Made by a program: the position numbers and the translations under genes
Notes under the pieces: generated by a model
Database searches by the model: none
What the model was told of the DNA's origin: nothing
Seen by the model: the letters and a program-made list of their open reading frames with translations, nothing else
NCBI RefSeq assembly: GCF_014836845.1
Contig: NZ_JACSQA010000006.1
Location: 1 to 64,000, forward strand
Length of the DNA: 64,000 bases
Origin: Ureibacillus galli
Lineage (GTDB): Bacteria; Bacillota; Bacilli; Bacillales_A; Planococcaceae
Direction: 5' to 3'
Part shown: positions 48,116-57,590 of the stretch, piece after piece
Position numbering within the stretch: the first letter of the stretch is position 1
How the letters are laid out: every line of letters starts with the position of its first letter

Positions 48116-49204
48116 ATGTCCGAATTAGATCAAACATTAACCATGTTGAAAGAATTAACTGATGCAAATGGAATACCAGGGAACGAACGTGCCCCTCGCG
48201 AAGTTATGCGAAAATATATTGAACCATATGCGGATGAAATTGAAACAGACAATTTAGGAAGTTTAATTGCGAAAAAAGTTGGGGATGCCAATGGACCAAA
48301 AATAATGGTTGCAGGCCATTTAGATGAAATAGGTTTCATGGTTACTCAAATAGATGAAAAAGGCTTTGTGAAATTCCAAACGGTTGGTGGCTGGTGGAGC
48401 CATGTTATGCTTTCTCAACGAGTGACGATTACAACTCGAAAAGGGGAAGAAATTATTGGCGTTATTGGTTCAAAACCGCCTCATATTTTACCTGCTGATC
48501 AACGCAAAAAAGTAGTGGATATGAAAGAGTTATTCATCGATATCGGTGCTACTTCAAAAGAAGAAGCCCAAGGATGGGGAATTCGTCCTGGCGATATGAT
48601 TACGCCTTACTTTGAATTCAACGTTATGAAAAATGAAAAAATGTTATTGGCAAAAGCGTGGGATAATCGTATCGGTTGTGCCATTGCAATCGATGTGTTA
48701 AAACAATTACAAGATATTAAACATCCAAACGTTGTTTACGGTGTGGGAAATGTTCAAGAAGAAGTTGGGCTTCGTGGAGCAAAAACTTCTACCTTTAAAA
48801 TTAAACCAGATATTGGTTTTGCTGTTGATGTGGGTGTTGCTGGAGATACGCCAGGTATTACACCGAAGGAATCTACTTCAAAATTAGGTGATGGTCCTCA
48901 AATTATCATTTTTGATGCATCAATGGTAGGTCATAAAGGACTTCGTGATTTCGTTGTTGATGTGGCAGAGGAAAACAACATTCCTTATCAATTTGATTCT
49001 ACTCCAGGCGGTGGAACTGACGCTGGTTCTATCCATTTAACAGCGAATGGTGTTCCTGCTATGGCAATCGGTATAGCTTCCCGTTATATCCACTCCCATG
49101 CGGCTGTCATCCATCGTGATGACTACCATAATACGGTTAAATTACTTGTAGAGATCATTCGAAAATTAGACCGGGATACAGTCAATAAAATTATATTTGA
49201 TTAA
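48116..49204 (+). CDS. ysdC: M42 family glutamyl/tetrahedral aminopeptidase (YsdC)
   Basis: 362-residue cobalt/zinc aminopeptidase of the TET type, expected to degrade oligopeptides in a dodecameric shell. Metal ligands are seen in [13 protein letters not shown] (His), [11 protein letters not shown] (bridging Asp), [12 protein letters not shown] (catalytic Glu pair), [12 protein letters not shown] (Asp) and [13 protein letters not shown] (His). AGGAGG precedes the ATG. Synteny with ysdB matches B. subtilis ysdC. Confidence 0.94.
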   Translation: MSELDQTLTMLKELTDANGIPGNERAPREVMRKYIEPYADEIETDNLGSLIAKKVGDANGPKIMVAGHLDEIGFMVTQIDEKGFVKFQTVGGWWSHVMLSQRVTITTRKGEEIIGVIGSKPPHILPADQRKKVVDMKELFIDIGATSKEEAQGWGIRPGDMITPYFEFNVMKNEKMLLAKAWDNRIGCAIAIDVLKQLQDIKHPNVVYGVGNVQEEVGLRGAKTSTFKIKPDIGFAVDVGVAGDTPGITPKESTSKLGDGPQIIIFDASMVGHKGLRDFVVDVAEENNIPYQFDSTPGGGTDAGSIHLTANGVPAMAIGIASRYIHSHAAVIHRDDYHNTVKLLVEIIRKLDRDTVNKIIFD

Positions 49205-49366
49205 TAAATAATGAAAAGGAAGGGCAAAAATGCTCTTCCTTTTTTTATGTTTATAATCAAATTTAATGCATAAGAATAGTATGATGCAATCGGAATTAAT
49301 ATTACGTGTAATGAATATTTATAAAAATCAATTCGTTTTTTGCATTTTATTTAACTTTTATACTTT

Positions 49367-49382
49367 AAATATGCATATTTAT
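49367..49382. promoter_or_regulatory. Upstream argF operator palindrome
   Basis: TAAATATGCATATTTA is a perfect 16-bp palindrome. Its first 13 bases recur exactly at 49430-49442, 63 bases (six helical turns) downstream. Such paired AT-rich palindromes are typical of ArgR operators. Confidence 0.55.
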
Positions 49383-49420
49383 TACATTGGAAAGAAATAT
49401 AACTTATTATAAAAATGCAC

Positions 49421-49449
49421 TTGATTTAATAAATATGCATATGTATAAT
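49421..49449 (+). promoter_or_regulatory. argF promoter with operator in the spacer
   Basis: TTGATT (49421-49426), 17-base spacer, TATAAT (49444-49449). The spacer contains the repeated TAAATATGCATAT (49430-49442), so a bound repressor would exclude RNA polymerase. Confidence 0.7.
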
Positions 49450-49487
49450 GAAATACATCATCCATTGTATAAGGGGCGGGGAAAAAA

Positions 49488-50453
49488 ATGAAATTATTAG
49501 AAGAGGTTCAACTGAAATTAGTTTCTAGTTTAAAAGGGAAAGATTTATTAACATTATTAGATTATACGAGCGAAGAAGTCCATGATTTAATTACATTAGC
49601 GACACAATTGAAGAAGATTACAAAGGCAGGGAAATGTCCAAAGTTATTAGAAGGAAAAACATTAGGAATGATTTTTGAGAAGCATTCCACTCGTACACGA
49701 ATTTCATTTGAAGTGGGGATGAATCAACTTGGTGGAAAAGCGATGTTTATGCATTCCCGTGATTTACAAATCGGTCGTGGGGAACCGATTTCCGATACGG
49801 GGCATGTGTTATCCGGTTATCTTGATGGGGTAATGATTCGTGCAAATTCCCACGAAATGGTGAAGGAGCTAGCAGACCATGCTTCTATTCCAATCATTAA
49901 TGGTTTAACGGATTTATATCACCCTTGCCAAGCGTTGGCTGACTTAGAGACGATTGCTGAGAACAAAGGATCTTTTAAAGGATTGAAAATTGCTTATGTA
50001 GGGGATGGCAATAACGTTGCTCATTCTTTAGTCGTCGCTGCAGTTCATGTGGGCATGGATATCGTTGTCGCAACTCCTGTCGGTTACGAACCAAATGATG
50101 AAATCATTGAAAAGGCGAAAAATATCGCCAAAGAAAATGGCAGTCTTGTTACCGTAACGAATGATGCAGTAGCAGCTGTAAAAAATGCCGATGTTGTGTA
50201 TGCAGATGTATGGACTAGTATGGGGCAAGAAGAGGAAACAGCAAAACGCTTAGTCGATTTCAAAGATTACCAAATTAACGACAAATTAGTTGCCCATGCA
50301 AAACCGGATTATATGTTTTTACATTGTTTACCTGCTCACCGTGAGGAAGAAGTGACTGCCTCCGTTATTGACGGTCCTCATTCTTATATTTATGAGCAAG
50401 CAGAAAATCGATTACATGCACAAAAAGCCGTGTTAGCTTCTATTTTAGCTTAA
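49488..50453 (+). CDS. argF: Ornithine carbamoyltransferase
   Basis: Makes citrulline from ornithine and carbamoyl phosphate. 321 residues. The carbamoyl-phosphate loop is [13 protein letters not shown] near residue 66; the ornithine site includes HPCQALADL, and [11 protein letters not shown] near residue 283 is the OTC signature. It stands alone, not in an arg or arc operon. Control by two palindromic sites suggests anabolic, ArgR-repressed use. GGGGCGGGG upstream of the ATG. Confidence 0.95.
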   Translation: MKLLEEVQLKLVSSLKGKDLLTLLDYTSEEVHDLITLATQLKKITKAGKCPKLLEGKTLGMIFEKHSTRTRISFEVGMNQLGGKAMFMHSRDLQIGRGEPISDTGHVLSGYLDGVMIRANSHEMVKELADHASIPIINGLTDLYHPCQALADLETIAENKGSFKGLKIAYVGDGNNVAHSLVVAAVHVGMDIVVATPVGYEPNDEIIEKAKNIAKENGSLVTVTNDAVAAVKNADVVYADVWTSMGQEEETAKRLVDFKDYQINDKLVAHAKPDYMFLHCLPAHREEEVTASVIDGPHSYIYEQAENRLHAQKAVLASILA

Positions 50454-50638
50454 GAAAGAAACCTCCCTATTTTAATGGGGATTAACTCTACCGCTAATTA
50501 TGCGATGCCGATTTCAAGGTGGAAAAAAGCATCGCTACATAGGAAAGGCAACTTGGGAGACGCTGAGTTGTCTTTTATTTTTTCATAAAAAAACAGCGAA
50601 AAGAAAATTAGACAATTTTCTGATCACTGGAATACGTA

Positions 50639-51166
50639 TTATTGATTGACGATCATTTCCAATTCATCAACTGGAATATTTAATATTTCTTGTACTTTTG
50701 TATGAATTTGTTCTATTGTCATATCTAAAGAGATAGCCAATTCTGCAAATAAAATATTTTGAATCGAAATTAAAAGTTTACGATCATATTCAGGGAATTT
50801 TTTTTCATTGCTCTCAATTTCATACTTTTTAACCATTAAAGTGTGAATAATTTTCGCAATGTCTTCACGATCGCCTTTTCTCACAATATTTGAATAAGTT
50901 TGAGTACGATGATTCGTTTTTTCAATCCATTCGATTCCAGGTTGTGTAAATACATTTAAAATTGCAATAGCTTCTTCTCTATTCATTATTTCAAGCATTG
51001 AAATGGATTTGTTATCTACGGGAGTGCAAATTTCTAATTTATTGTTATTGAGTGGATGTAATACATAGTAAGTTTTCGTAACACCGGAAAAAGTTTTTTC
51101 ACTTATGTCATCAATATGGCATAATCCGTGAGCAGAATAGATGATGGTATCTCCAACCTTAAACAT
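50639..51166 (-). CDS. CarD family transcriptional regulator
   Basis: 175 residues. N-terminal CarD/TRCF-type RNA polymerase-interaction domain begins MFKVGDTIIYSAHGLCHIDDI and includes YYVLHPLNNNKLEICTPVDN; a helical C-terminal part follows from about residue 75. Such proteins bind the RNA polymerase beta subunit and modulate open complex stability. It is transcribed divergently from a marR gene, with shared palindromes between. It may be the regulated target of that MarR protein. Confidence 0.88.
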   Translation of the reverse strand: MFKVGDTIIYSAHGLCHIDDISEKTFSGVTKTYYVLHPLNNNKLEICTPVDNKSISMLEIMNREEAIAILNVFTQPGIEWIEKTNHRTQTYSNIVRKGDREDIAKIIHTLMVKKYEIESNEKKFPEYDRKLLISIQNILFAELAISLDMTIEQIHTKVQEILNIPVDELEMIVNQ

Positions 51167-51187
51167 ATGTTTTGCCCCCTTTTCATT

Positions 51188-51202
51188 GTCAACTTGGTTG
51201 AC
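51188..51202. promoter_or_regulatory. MarR operator copy 1
   Basis: GTCAACTTGGTTGAC: 6-bp perfect arms around three bases, between the carD -10 box and the carD gene, so it lies in the transcribed leader. Confidence 0.7.
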
Positions 51203-51209
51203 TAATTTA

Positions 51210-51238
51210 ATTGTACGCTAATGAATGAAAAATGTCAA
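51210..51238 (-). promoter_or_regulatory. Promoter of the carD-like gene
   Basis: On the minus strand, TTGACA (51233-51238) and TACAAT (51210-51215) are separated by 17 bases. Confidence 0.8.
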
Positions 51239-51249
51239 CTTAGTTGACA
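51233..51249. promoter_or_regulatory. MarR operator copy 2 formed by two back-to-back -35 boxes
   Basis: TGTCAACTTAGTTGACA contains TTGACA on each strand. The left half is the -35 box of the carD promoter, the right half the -35 box of the marR promoter. The same GTCAACTT-GTTGAC core as copy 1 is present. Confidence 0.75.
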
Positions 51250-51272
51250 ATTGATTAGTCATTCAGTATATT
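51244..51272 (+). promoter_or_regulatory. Promoter of the marR-like gene
   Basis: TTGACA (51244-51249), 17-base spacer, TATATT (51267-51272). Confidence 0.8.
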
Positions 51273-51299
51273 TATTTCGAATATTGGTACGGGGTGAGA

Positions 51300-51722
51300 A
51301 TGGTGGAACATGAACAATTAGATTTATTTGAGTTAATTAGTGAATGTTATAGTTCAATACGAAAGAAAATAGAAGAAAAATGGAGTGAAATAAGTGATAT
51401 CACCATTTCAAATTCTGAATGGTATATTATGATGAAAATTTATAAAAAGCAACCAACAATTTCTTCTGTGACAAAAAATGTTCGAATTTCGCGACAAGCG
51501 ACCCATAAGTTTATTAAAAAACTCGAATCAAAAGGGTTAGTAGAAATTTTGCCTGGAAATAATAATCGGGATAAATGCATTCAATTAACAAATATTGGGG
51601 AATTGTGTGTAGAGAAATATATCGTATTAAAAAAAGATTTAGAAATGAAAATCCAAGAAAAAATCGGAAATGAGAAATATACAATTATAAAAGAAATTCT
51701 TCAAAGCGAGTGGGGAAATTAA
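51300..51722 (+). CDS. MarR family transcriptional regulator
   Basis: 140-residue winged-helix repressor-type protein. The recognition region reads PTISSVTKNVRISRQATHKFIKKLESKGLVEILPGNNNRDKCIQLT from about residue 57, with the wing Asp-Lys instead of the more usual Asp-x-Arg. N- and C-terminal helices would form the dimer. ATG 51300 is used with GGGGTGA upstream; GTG 51294 is within that site. It is expected to bind the two nearby palindromes and repress itself and the CarD gene. The effector is unknown. Confidence 0.88.
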   Translation: MVEHEQLDLFELISECYSSIRKKIEEKWSEISDITISNSEWYIMMKIYKKQPTISSVTKNVRISRQATHKFIKKLESKGLVEILPGNNNRDKCIQLTNIGELCVEKYIVLKKDLEMKIQEKIGNEKYTIIKEILQSEWGN

Positions 51723-51728
51723 TAGGGA

Positions 51729-51770
51729 GCTGACAAAGAATGATGGAATGCTTTGTCAGCCATACTTTTT
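51729..51770. terminator. Terminator between marR and sspI
   Basis: GCTGACAAAG (51729-51738) pairs with CTTTGTCAGC (51751-51760), followed by CATACTTTTTT, at the convergent junction. Confidence 0.8.
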
Positions 51771-51979
51771 TAATTTTGAAAAGCTTTAGATAGTTTTTCA
51801 GTAAATGCTTCTTGCTCAGCTGCACTAGATGTTTTCCACCATTTTTCTAAAAATACACCAAGACCTGGCAATAAATGCTCATCACCACGTGAAATCGCAT
51901 CTTCTACTGTATCACGGAATTCATTTGCACTATCACCTTTTACATTGGATGTAATGGCATCTCTAATTTGAAAATTCAT
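51770..51979 (-). CDS. sspI: Minor small acid-soluble spore protein I
   Basis: 69 residues, MNFQIRDAITSNVKGDSANEFRDTVEDAI to a C-terminal AFQN, with the conserved LPGLGVFLEKWW. It matches the SspI family, forespore-specific proteins, and shows that the organism makes endospores. ATG 51979 follows GAGGAGG at good spacing; the longer frame to 52042 lacks support. The location next to ysgA and pheST matches B. subtilis. Confidence 0.92.
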   Translation of the reverse strand: MNFQIRDAITSNVKGDSANEFRDTVEDAISRGDEHLLPGLGVFLEKWWKTSSAAEQEAFTEKLSKAFQN

Positions 51980-52087
51980 TGCATTCGCCTCCTCAATGAC
52001 TAGTCTGCTTCGTCTGACTGAAACTATACATAGTAAATACATTAATAATTGCTTAAATTAAACAAAATATATAAAGGGGAAGTTTCT

Positions 52088-52552
52088 ATGGAAATTAAAT
52101 TTTCGACTAATGTTCAAGAAATACGTGAAGTTATGATACAAGCCTTTGAAGAGTATCGAGATGACCCAGTACCTTCTAGTGCATTAAAGGAGACAGAACA
52201 ATCGATATTAGAAGAGTTGCAAAATGGCGCCTTTGCATTAGTTGGATATGATGACAATTTACCAGTTGCTTCAGTTCGTTTTAAATATGTGGACGATTAT
52301 GTTTATTTTTATCGTCTATCTGTAAGCCCTGTAAGTCAAGGGAAGGGCCATGCGAAAAAATTGTTACAGAAGCTTGAAGAAATTACAGTTCAACAAGGTT
52401 ATAATAAAATTCAATGTAAAGTTCGTATGAACGTTCCAAGAAACATTCTACTTTATGAATCAGCAGGATATGAGATTTTAAATGAAGAGTTAATTACAAG
52501 ACCAACAGGTGAACAGTTTAAAATTGTGAATATGTCTAAGAATGTGCGATGA
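52088..52552 (+). CDS. GNAT family N-acetyltransferase
   Basis: 154-residue GNAT. The acetyl-CoA loop is VSPVSQGKGHAKKLLQKLEE near residue 88, and the end IQCKVRMNVPRNILLYESAGYEI is typical. ATG 52088 follows AAGGGGAAG; the upstream in-frame start at 52049 overlaps the sspI promoter region. Substrate unknown. Confidence 0.85.
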   Translation: MEIKFSTNVQEIREVMIQAFEEYRDDPVPSSALKETEQSILEELQNGAFALVGYDDNLPVASVRFKYVDDYVYFYRLSVSPVSQGKGHAKKLLQKLEEITVQQGYNKIQCKVRMNVPRNILLYESAGYEILNEELITRPTGEQFKIVNMSKNVR

Positions 52553-52668
52553 TAATGACGCTTTATAAGGAACCTCATCATCACGATGAAAACATTTTTT
52601 ACACAGTCCTACTTTTCATGTAAAATTAGGCATTAAGAACAGAAGGAAAAGGCGGTAACTGTCATATT

Positions 52669-53430
52669 ATGAAACGTATTGAATCAACACAAAATGCTCT
52701 AGTAAAACATTGGAAAAAACTTGTAACGACACGAAAAGAGCGAGAAAAAACAGGGGAGTTTATCGTAGAAGGTTTCCATCTCGTAGAGGAAGCGTTAAAA
52801 AATAAAGACCAAATTGTACAAATGATTGTCCGTGAAGGGGTAGAACTTCCTTTACTGTGGGCGACAGATGATGTCATGATCGTAGAAGTGACAGAAACTA
52901 TTGCAAAAGAACTGGCAGAAACGGAAACTTCCCAAGGGGTATTTGCCCACTGTAAACAAGTTGAAGTCGATTCAGAAGCAAAAGGAAATTGGAAGAAAGT
53001 ATTACTCGTTGATGCGGTACAAGATCCGGGGAATATTGGAACGATGATTCGTACTGCGGATGCTGCTGGCATCGATGGGGTCGTGCTAGGAAAAGGATGT
53101 GCGGATGCTTATAATCCAAAAACATTACGATCAGCACAGGGCTCCCATTTTCATATTCCAGTCATTCGAGGTGAGCTGGCAGAATGGATGGAAGATTTAC
53201 AAGCTCGTGGTGTGAAAGTGTATGGAACAGCATTACAAGATGCTATTGAATATACAAATGTTGAACATTCAGAAAGCTTTGCCCTTATTGTAGGGAATGA
53301 AGGAAGTGGCATACATCCACAGCTACTAGACAAAACAGATCAAAATGTCATCATTCCGATTTTTGGACGGGCCGAATCGTTAAATGTTGCGGTGGCTACG
53401 GGAATTTTATTGTATCAATTTGTAAAATAA
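52669..53430 (+). CDS. ysgA: SpoU/TrmH-type RNA methyltransferase (YsgA)
   Basis: 253 residues. N-terminal substrate-binding domain (about 1-95, starting MKRIESTQNALVKHWKKL) and C-terminal SPOUT domain with VDAVQDPGNIGTMIRTADAAGIDGVVL, IVGNEGSGIHPQLL and IPIFGRAESLNVAVATGILLY, which form the trefoil-knot SAM site. A 2'-O-ribose rRNA/tRNA methylase. Located upstream of pheST as in B. subtilis. Confidence 0.93.
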   Translation: MKRIESTQNALVKHWKKLVTTRKEREKTGEFIVEGFHLVEEALKNKDQIVQMIVREGVELPLLWATDDVMIVEVTETIAKELAETETSQGVFAHCKQVEVDSEAKGNWKKVLLVDAVQDPGNIGTMIRTADAAGIDGVVLGKGCADAYNPKTLRSAQGSHFHIPVIRGELAEWMEDLQARGVKVYGTALQDAIEYTNVEHSESFALIVGNEGSGIHPQLLDKTDQNVIIPIFGRAESLNVAVATGILLYQFVK

Positions 53431-53443
53431 TTTTCTTTAAAGG

Positions 53444-53480
53444 AAAAGACAAAGTTTGTTTAACACTTTGTCTTTTTTTA
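53444..53480 (+). terminator. Intrinsic terminator after ysgA
   Basis: AAGACAAAGT pairs with ACTTTGTCTT around an 8-10-base loop, followed by seven T. Confidence 0.9.
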
Positions 53481-53644
53481 TTTTATAAATGGTTAACGAA
53501 GTTTAAACTAGGTTGATACAATTAATCACTTCACGTATATTTCAATAAAATAAGAGAACAAATCAATTTCTTTATGTATACAATACTTGAAACCTTTTCC
53601 GATTTGACGTAAAATAATTGCAGGTTTAGAACATAATATGAATA

Positions 53645-53897
53645 AACAAAATGCGCTAGGAGCGGGAAGAGTAAATATGAAAAAGACATTTTAGGGAGCA
53701 TAAGCCGAAGACTGGAAGCTTATGTAATGTCAAGCATATTGAAGTTCACCCCGTAAGCAGCTTCCGGGATCATGATGAATGTGAAAGGAAAGCCGGCCGA
53801 AGAGTCGTTATGTCAATGAAGTGATTGCAATTTTTTGTAATAACTAGGGTGGTACCGCGAAATTAGTCCTCGTCCCTTTTTAGGGGCGGGGTTTTTT
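53645..53897 (+). promoter_or_regulatory. T-box riboswitch (phenylalanine) upstream of pheST
   Basis: The T-box sequence AGGGTGGTACCGCG lies at 53845-53858. The terminator CCTCGTCCCT/AGGGGCGGGG at about 53868-53891 has a T-run. The specifier TTC (53745-53747), followed by ACC, matches phenylalanine. The 165 bases before it are AT-rich with no gene. Confidence 0.95.
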
Positions 53898-53989
53898 GTT
53901 TTTTCTTGACTTGGGGAAATTATACAAATTCGTTTTTCCAATTAATAATGAAAAACAAAGGATGACTATTCATAAGGAGGTTTTTATAC

Positions 53990-55027
53990 GTGGAACAACA
54001 GTTAAAGCAATTGGAACAAGAAGCATTAGCAAAATTACAAGCCGCTTCCAATTTAAAAGAATTAAATGACGTTCGTGTGGCGTATTTAGGGAAAAAAGGT
54101 CCGATTACGGATCTATTAAAGGGAATGGGGAAACTATCTCCAGAAGAACGTCCGAAAATGGGGGCACTTGTAAACGCAGTACGTGAGAACGTTACGGCCC
54201 AATTAGAACAAAGAGCGGTTGTGTTAGAGGAACAAGCGATTCAAGAACAACTAGAAAAGGAATCGATTGATGTAACGTTACCGGGACGTCCAGTTCGTTC
54301 AGGGAATCGTCATCCTTTAACTCGTGTTGTAGAAGAAATTGAAGATTTATTCGTTTCAATGGGGTATACGATTGCAGAAGGAACGGAAGTAGAAAGGGAT
54401 TACTATAACTTCGAAGCCTTAAACTTACCAAAAGGTCACCCTGCTCGTGATATGCAAGATACATTTTATATTACAGAGGAAACTCTATTACGTACCCATA
54501 CATCACCAGTTCAAGCGCGTACGATGGAAGCGAAAAAAGGTGAACCAATCCGAATCATTAGCCCAGGTAAAGTATTCCGCCGGGATAATGATGATGCGAC
54601 TCACTCCCATCAATTTATGCAAATTGAAGGATTAGTCGTTGGTGAAAACATTCGAATGAGTGATTTAAAAGGAACGCTTGATAAACTAGCGAAAAAAATG
54701 TTCGGTAATGACCGCGAAATTCGCTTGCGTCCTAGCTTCTTCCCTTTTACAGAGCCTTCAGTGGAAATGGATATTTCTTGCTTTAAATGTGGTGGTTCAG
54801 GATGTAACGTATGTAAACAAACAGGTTGGATTGAAATTTTAGGTGCTGGTATGGTACATCCAAATGTACTTGAGATGGCAGGCTATGATTCGAAGAAAGT
54901 TTCAGGTTTTGCCTTTGGTATTGGTGCGGAACGTATCGCAATGTTGAAATATGGAGTGGATGATATTCGTCATTTCTATACAAATGACAGTCGTTTCTTA
55001 TCACAATTCCATCGAACAGAAGGGTAA
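53990..55027 (+). CDS. pheS: Phenylalanyl-tRNA synthetase alpha subunit
   Basis: 345 residues. N-terminal coiled coil (about 1-85) binds the tRNA. The class II catalytic core includes [12 protein letters not shown], a motif 2 around [34 protein letters not shown] and the motif 3 segment [17 protein letters not shown]. Catalytic partner of PheT. GTG start nine bases after AAGGAGG. pheT follows after 12 bases; both are under the Phe T-box. Confidence 0.97.
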   Translation: MEQQLKQLEQEALAKLQAASNLKELNDVRVAYLGKKGPITDLLKGMGKLSPEERPKMGALVNAVRENVTAQLEQRAVVLEEQAIQEQLEKESIDVTLPGRPVRSGNRHPLTRVVEEIEDLFVSMGYTIAEGTEVERDYYNFEALNLPKGHPARDMQDTFYITEETLLRTHTSPVQARTMEAKKGEPIRIISPGKVFRRDNDDATHSHQFMQIEGLVVGENIRMSDLKGTLDKLAKKMFGNDREIRLRPSFFPFTEPSVEMDISCFKCGGSGCNVCKQTGWIEILGAGMVHPNVLEMAGYDSKKVSGFAFGIGAERIAMLKYGVDDIRHFYTNDSRFLSQFHRTEG

Positions 55028-55039
55028 GGGGGTACGAAT

Positions 55040-57445
55040 ATGTTAGTTTCATTAAATTGGTTAAAACAATATGTTGATATAGAAGGAATTGCAGCTGAAG
55101 AACTGGCGGAAAAAATTACCCGTTCAGGGATTGAAGTAGATGCAGTCATTGATCGTTCTCAAGGTATGACAAACGTTGTCGTAGGTTATGTCGTATCAAA
55201 AGAAAAACATCCGGATGCAGATAAGTTAAATATTTGCCAAGTAGAAGTAGGTGAAGGAGACGTACGACAAATTATTTGTGGTGCGCCAAACGTTGCAGCA
55301 GGACAAAAAGTAATCGTGGCATTGCCTGGTGCTCGCCTACCAGGTGGCGTTAAAATTAAAAAGGCAAAAATGCGCGGTCAAGAATCCAACGGGATGATTT
55401 GTTCCCTACAAGAACTAGGTGTGGAAGGTCGCGTTGTTCCGAAAGCTTATGCTGATGGAATTTACGTTTTACCAGAGGATGCTGTTCCTGGTAGCGATGC
55501 ATTAGAATTAGTAGGTCTACGTGATATTGTCCTTGAATTAGGTTTAACACCGAACCGTTCAGACGCCTTGTCTATGTTAGGGGTTGCTTATGAAGTAGCT
55601 GCTATTTTATCAAAGGAAGTTAAATTACCCGAAATTCAATATGAATCGATTTCTGAAAAAGCAGAGGACTACATTAACGTACGTGTCGAAGCGAAAGAAA
55701 ATCCATTATATGCAGCAAAAGTAGTGAAAAATGTAAAAATCGCAGAATCACCCCTTTGGTTGCAACATTACTTAATGGCAGCTGGTGTACGACCTCATAA
55801 CAATGTCGTGGATATTACGAATTACATTTTAATGGAATATGGTCAACCGTTACACGCCTTTGATTATGAGTCATTAAATTCGAAAGAGATTGTAGTGCGT
55901 TTAGCTACTGAAGGAGAAAAGATTGTCACATTAGATGAACAAGAACGTACATTAAATGCCCATAATCTTGTCATTACAAATGGTGTGGAACCAGTAGCGG
56001 TTGCCGGTGTAATGGGTGGAGCTAACTCTGAAGTAACAAATGAAACAACAACTGTTGTCATTGAAGCAGCATACTTCGAAGGGATATCTGTACGTCGTAC
56101 TTCGAAGGAATTAGGTTTACGTTCTGATTCATCAGCACGTTTTGAAAAGGGCGTTGATCCGAATCGTGTTCTATTAGCTAGTGAACGAGCTGCCCAAATG
56201 TTAGCTGAAATTGCAGGCGGAGAAGTATTAGAAGGTACAGTACTAGTGGATGATTTAGATAAAACACCTGCACGAGTAGTTGTATCTCCAGATTATATTA
56301 ACTCACGCCTAGGGATGAAAATTTCTTTGGAAGAAATGCTTTCCATTTTAAATCGTCTTCAATTTGATGTGGAAGCGGCAAACGGTTTATTAATTATTGA
56401 TGTACCGACACGTCGTCAAGATATTAAAATTGAAGAAGATATTATTGAAGAAATTGCCCGTCTATTTGGATATGATGAAATTCCAATGACGTTACCAGAA
56501 GGAAATGAACAGGTAGGTGGTTTAACACCTTACCAAGCAAAACGTCGTATTGTACGTAATGTGCTTGAAGGTGCTGGTCTATATCAAGCCATTACATATT
56601 CATTAACTTCTGATGAATTGGCTCAAAAGTTTGCGTTAAAAGCAGAAGATACAACGAAATTATTAATGCCGATGAGTGAAGAACGTTCTACTTTACGTCA
56701 AAGTCTCATTCCTCATTTAGTGGAAGCGGCTAGTTATAATGTAGCACGTAAAGCAGATTCCGTTTCCCTATATGAAATTGGTTCAGTGTTCCTTGGTCAA
56801 ACAGAAGAGCAGTTACCTTATGAAGAAGAACATATTGCCTTTGTGTTAACAGGTAAATGGGTTGACCATACATGGCAAGGTGAAAAGTTAAATGTAGATT
56901 TCTTCGTCGCAAAAGGAATTATCGAAAGCCTATTTGAAAAATTAGGTTTAACAGATCGTTTATCCTTCACAAAAACAACAGTGGATGGTTTACATCCAGG
57001 TCAAACTGCAGCGATTTTCTTAGATGGGGAAAAAATCGGTTTAATCGGTGGTTTACATCCTACTGAGCGTAAACAATACGATTTGAAAGAAACGTATGTA
57101 GCTGAATTAAATTTAAAAGCTATTTTAGCTGCAACTGTGGAAGATTTAGTTTATGCCCCAGTACCACGTTTCCCTGCAATGACACGAGATATTGCATTGG
57201 AGCTAGATCGTTCAAAACCTGCAGGTGAGATTGTAGAAATCATTCGTCAAGCTGGTACAAAATTATTAAAAGAAGTAAAAGTGTTCGACGTTTACGAAGG
57301 AGAAAAAATGGAAGCTGGCAAAAAATCTGTTGCCTTCTCATTAACTTACTTCGATCCAGAACGTACGTTAACAGATGACGAAGTAGTAAATGCTCATAAC
57401 AAAGTGTTAAAAGTATTAACAGAAGCTGGCGCTGAACTTCGCTAA
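55040..57445 (+). CDS. pheT: Phenylalanyl-tRNA synthetase beta subunit
   Basis: 801 residues. N-terminal tRNA-binding OB domain (about 40-150, VVVGYVVSKEKHPDADKLNICQV), B3/B4 editing domain with RPHNNVVDITNYILMEYGQPLHAFD, B5 domain near 405-475, catalytic-like domain and C-terminal anticodon-binding FDX-ACB domain (PAMTRDIALELD to the end). It forms the (alpha-beta)2 enzyme with PheS. Confidence 0.97.
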   Translation: MLVSLNWLKQYVDIEGIAAEELAEKITRSGIEVDAVIDRSQGMTNVVVGYVVSKEKHPDADKLNICQVEVGEGDVRQIICGAPNVAAGQKVIVALPGARLPGGVKIKKAKMRGQESNGMICSLQELGVEGRVVPKAYADGIYVLPEDAVPGSDALELVGLRDIVLELGLTPNRSDALSMLGVAYEVAAILSKEVKLPEIQYESISEKAEDYINVRVEAKENPLYAAKVVKNVKIAESPLWLQHYLMAAGVRPHNNVVDITNYILMEYGQPLHAFDYESLNSKEIVVRLATEGEKIVTLDEQERTLNAHNLVITNGVEPVAVAGVMGGANSEVTNETTTVVIEAAYFEGISVRRTSKELGLRSDSSARFEKGVDPNRVLLASERAAQMLAEIAGGEVLEGTVLVDDLDKTPARVVVSPDYINSRLGMKISLEEMLSILNRLQFDVEAANGLLIIDVPTRRQDIKIEEDIIEEIARLFGYDEIPMTLPEGNEQVGGLTPYQAKRRIVRNVLEGAGLYQAITYSLTSDELAQKFALKAEDTTKLLMPMSEERSTLRQSLIPHLVEAASYNVARKADSVSLYEIGSVFLGQTEEQLPYEEEHIAFVLTGKWVDHTWQGEKLNVDFFVAKGIIESLFEKLGLTDRLSFTKTTVDGLHPGQTAAIFLDGEKIGLIGGLHPTERKQYDLKETYVAELNLKAILAATVEDLVYAPVPRFPAMTRDIALELDRSKPAGEIVEIIRQAGTKLLKEVKVFDVYEGEKMEAGKKSVAFSLTYFDPERTLTDDEVVNAHNKVLKVLTEAGAELR

Positions 57446-57449
57446 TATA

Positions 57450-57490
57450 AAAGAAGAGTTGCTCGTAATATCGGGCGCTCTTCTTTTTTA
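57450..57490 (+). terminator. Intrinsic terminator after pheT
   Basis: AAGAAGAGTTGCTCG pairs imperfectly with CGGGCGCTCTTCTT, followed by TTTTT. Confidence 0.85.
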
Positions 57491-57590
57491 TTTACTTTTA
57501 AAATAAGAAGGTCTTCTAGCTGTTTGCTGTTTAAATTTTTATTATAATGAAAGGGGATATCGCAATGCTTTAAATTTAAGGGGGATGTTT

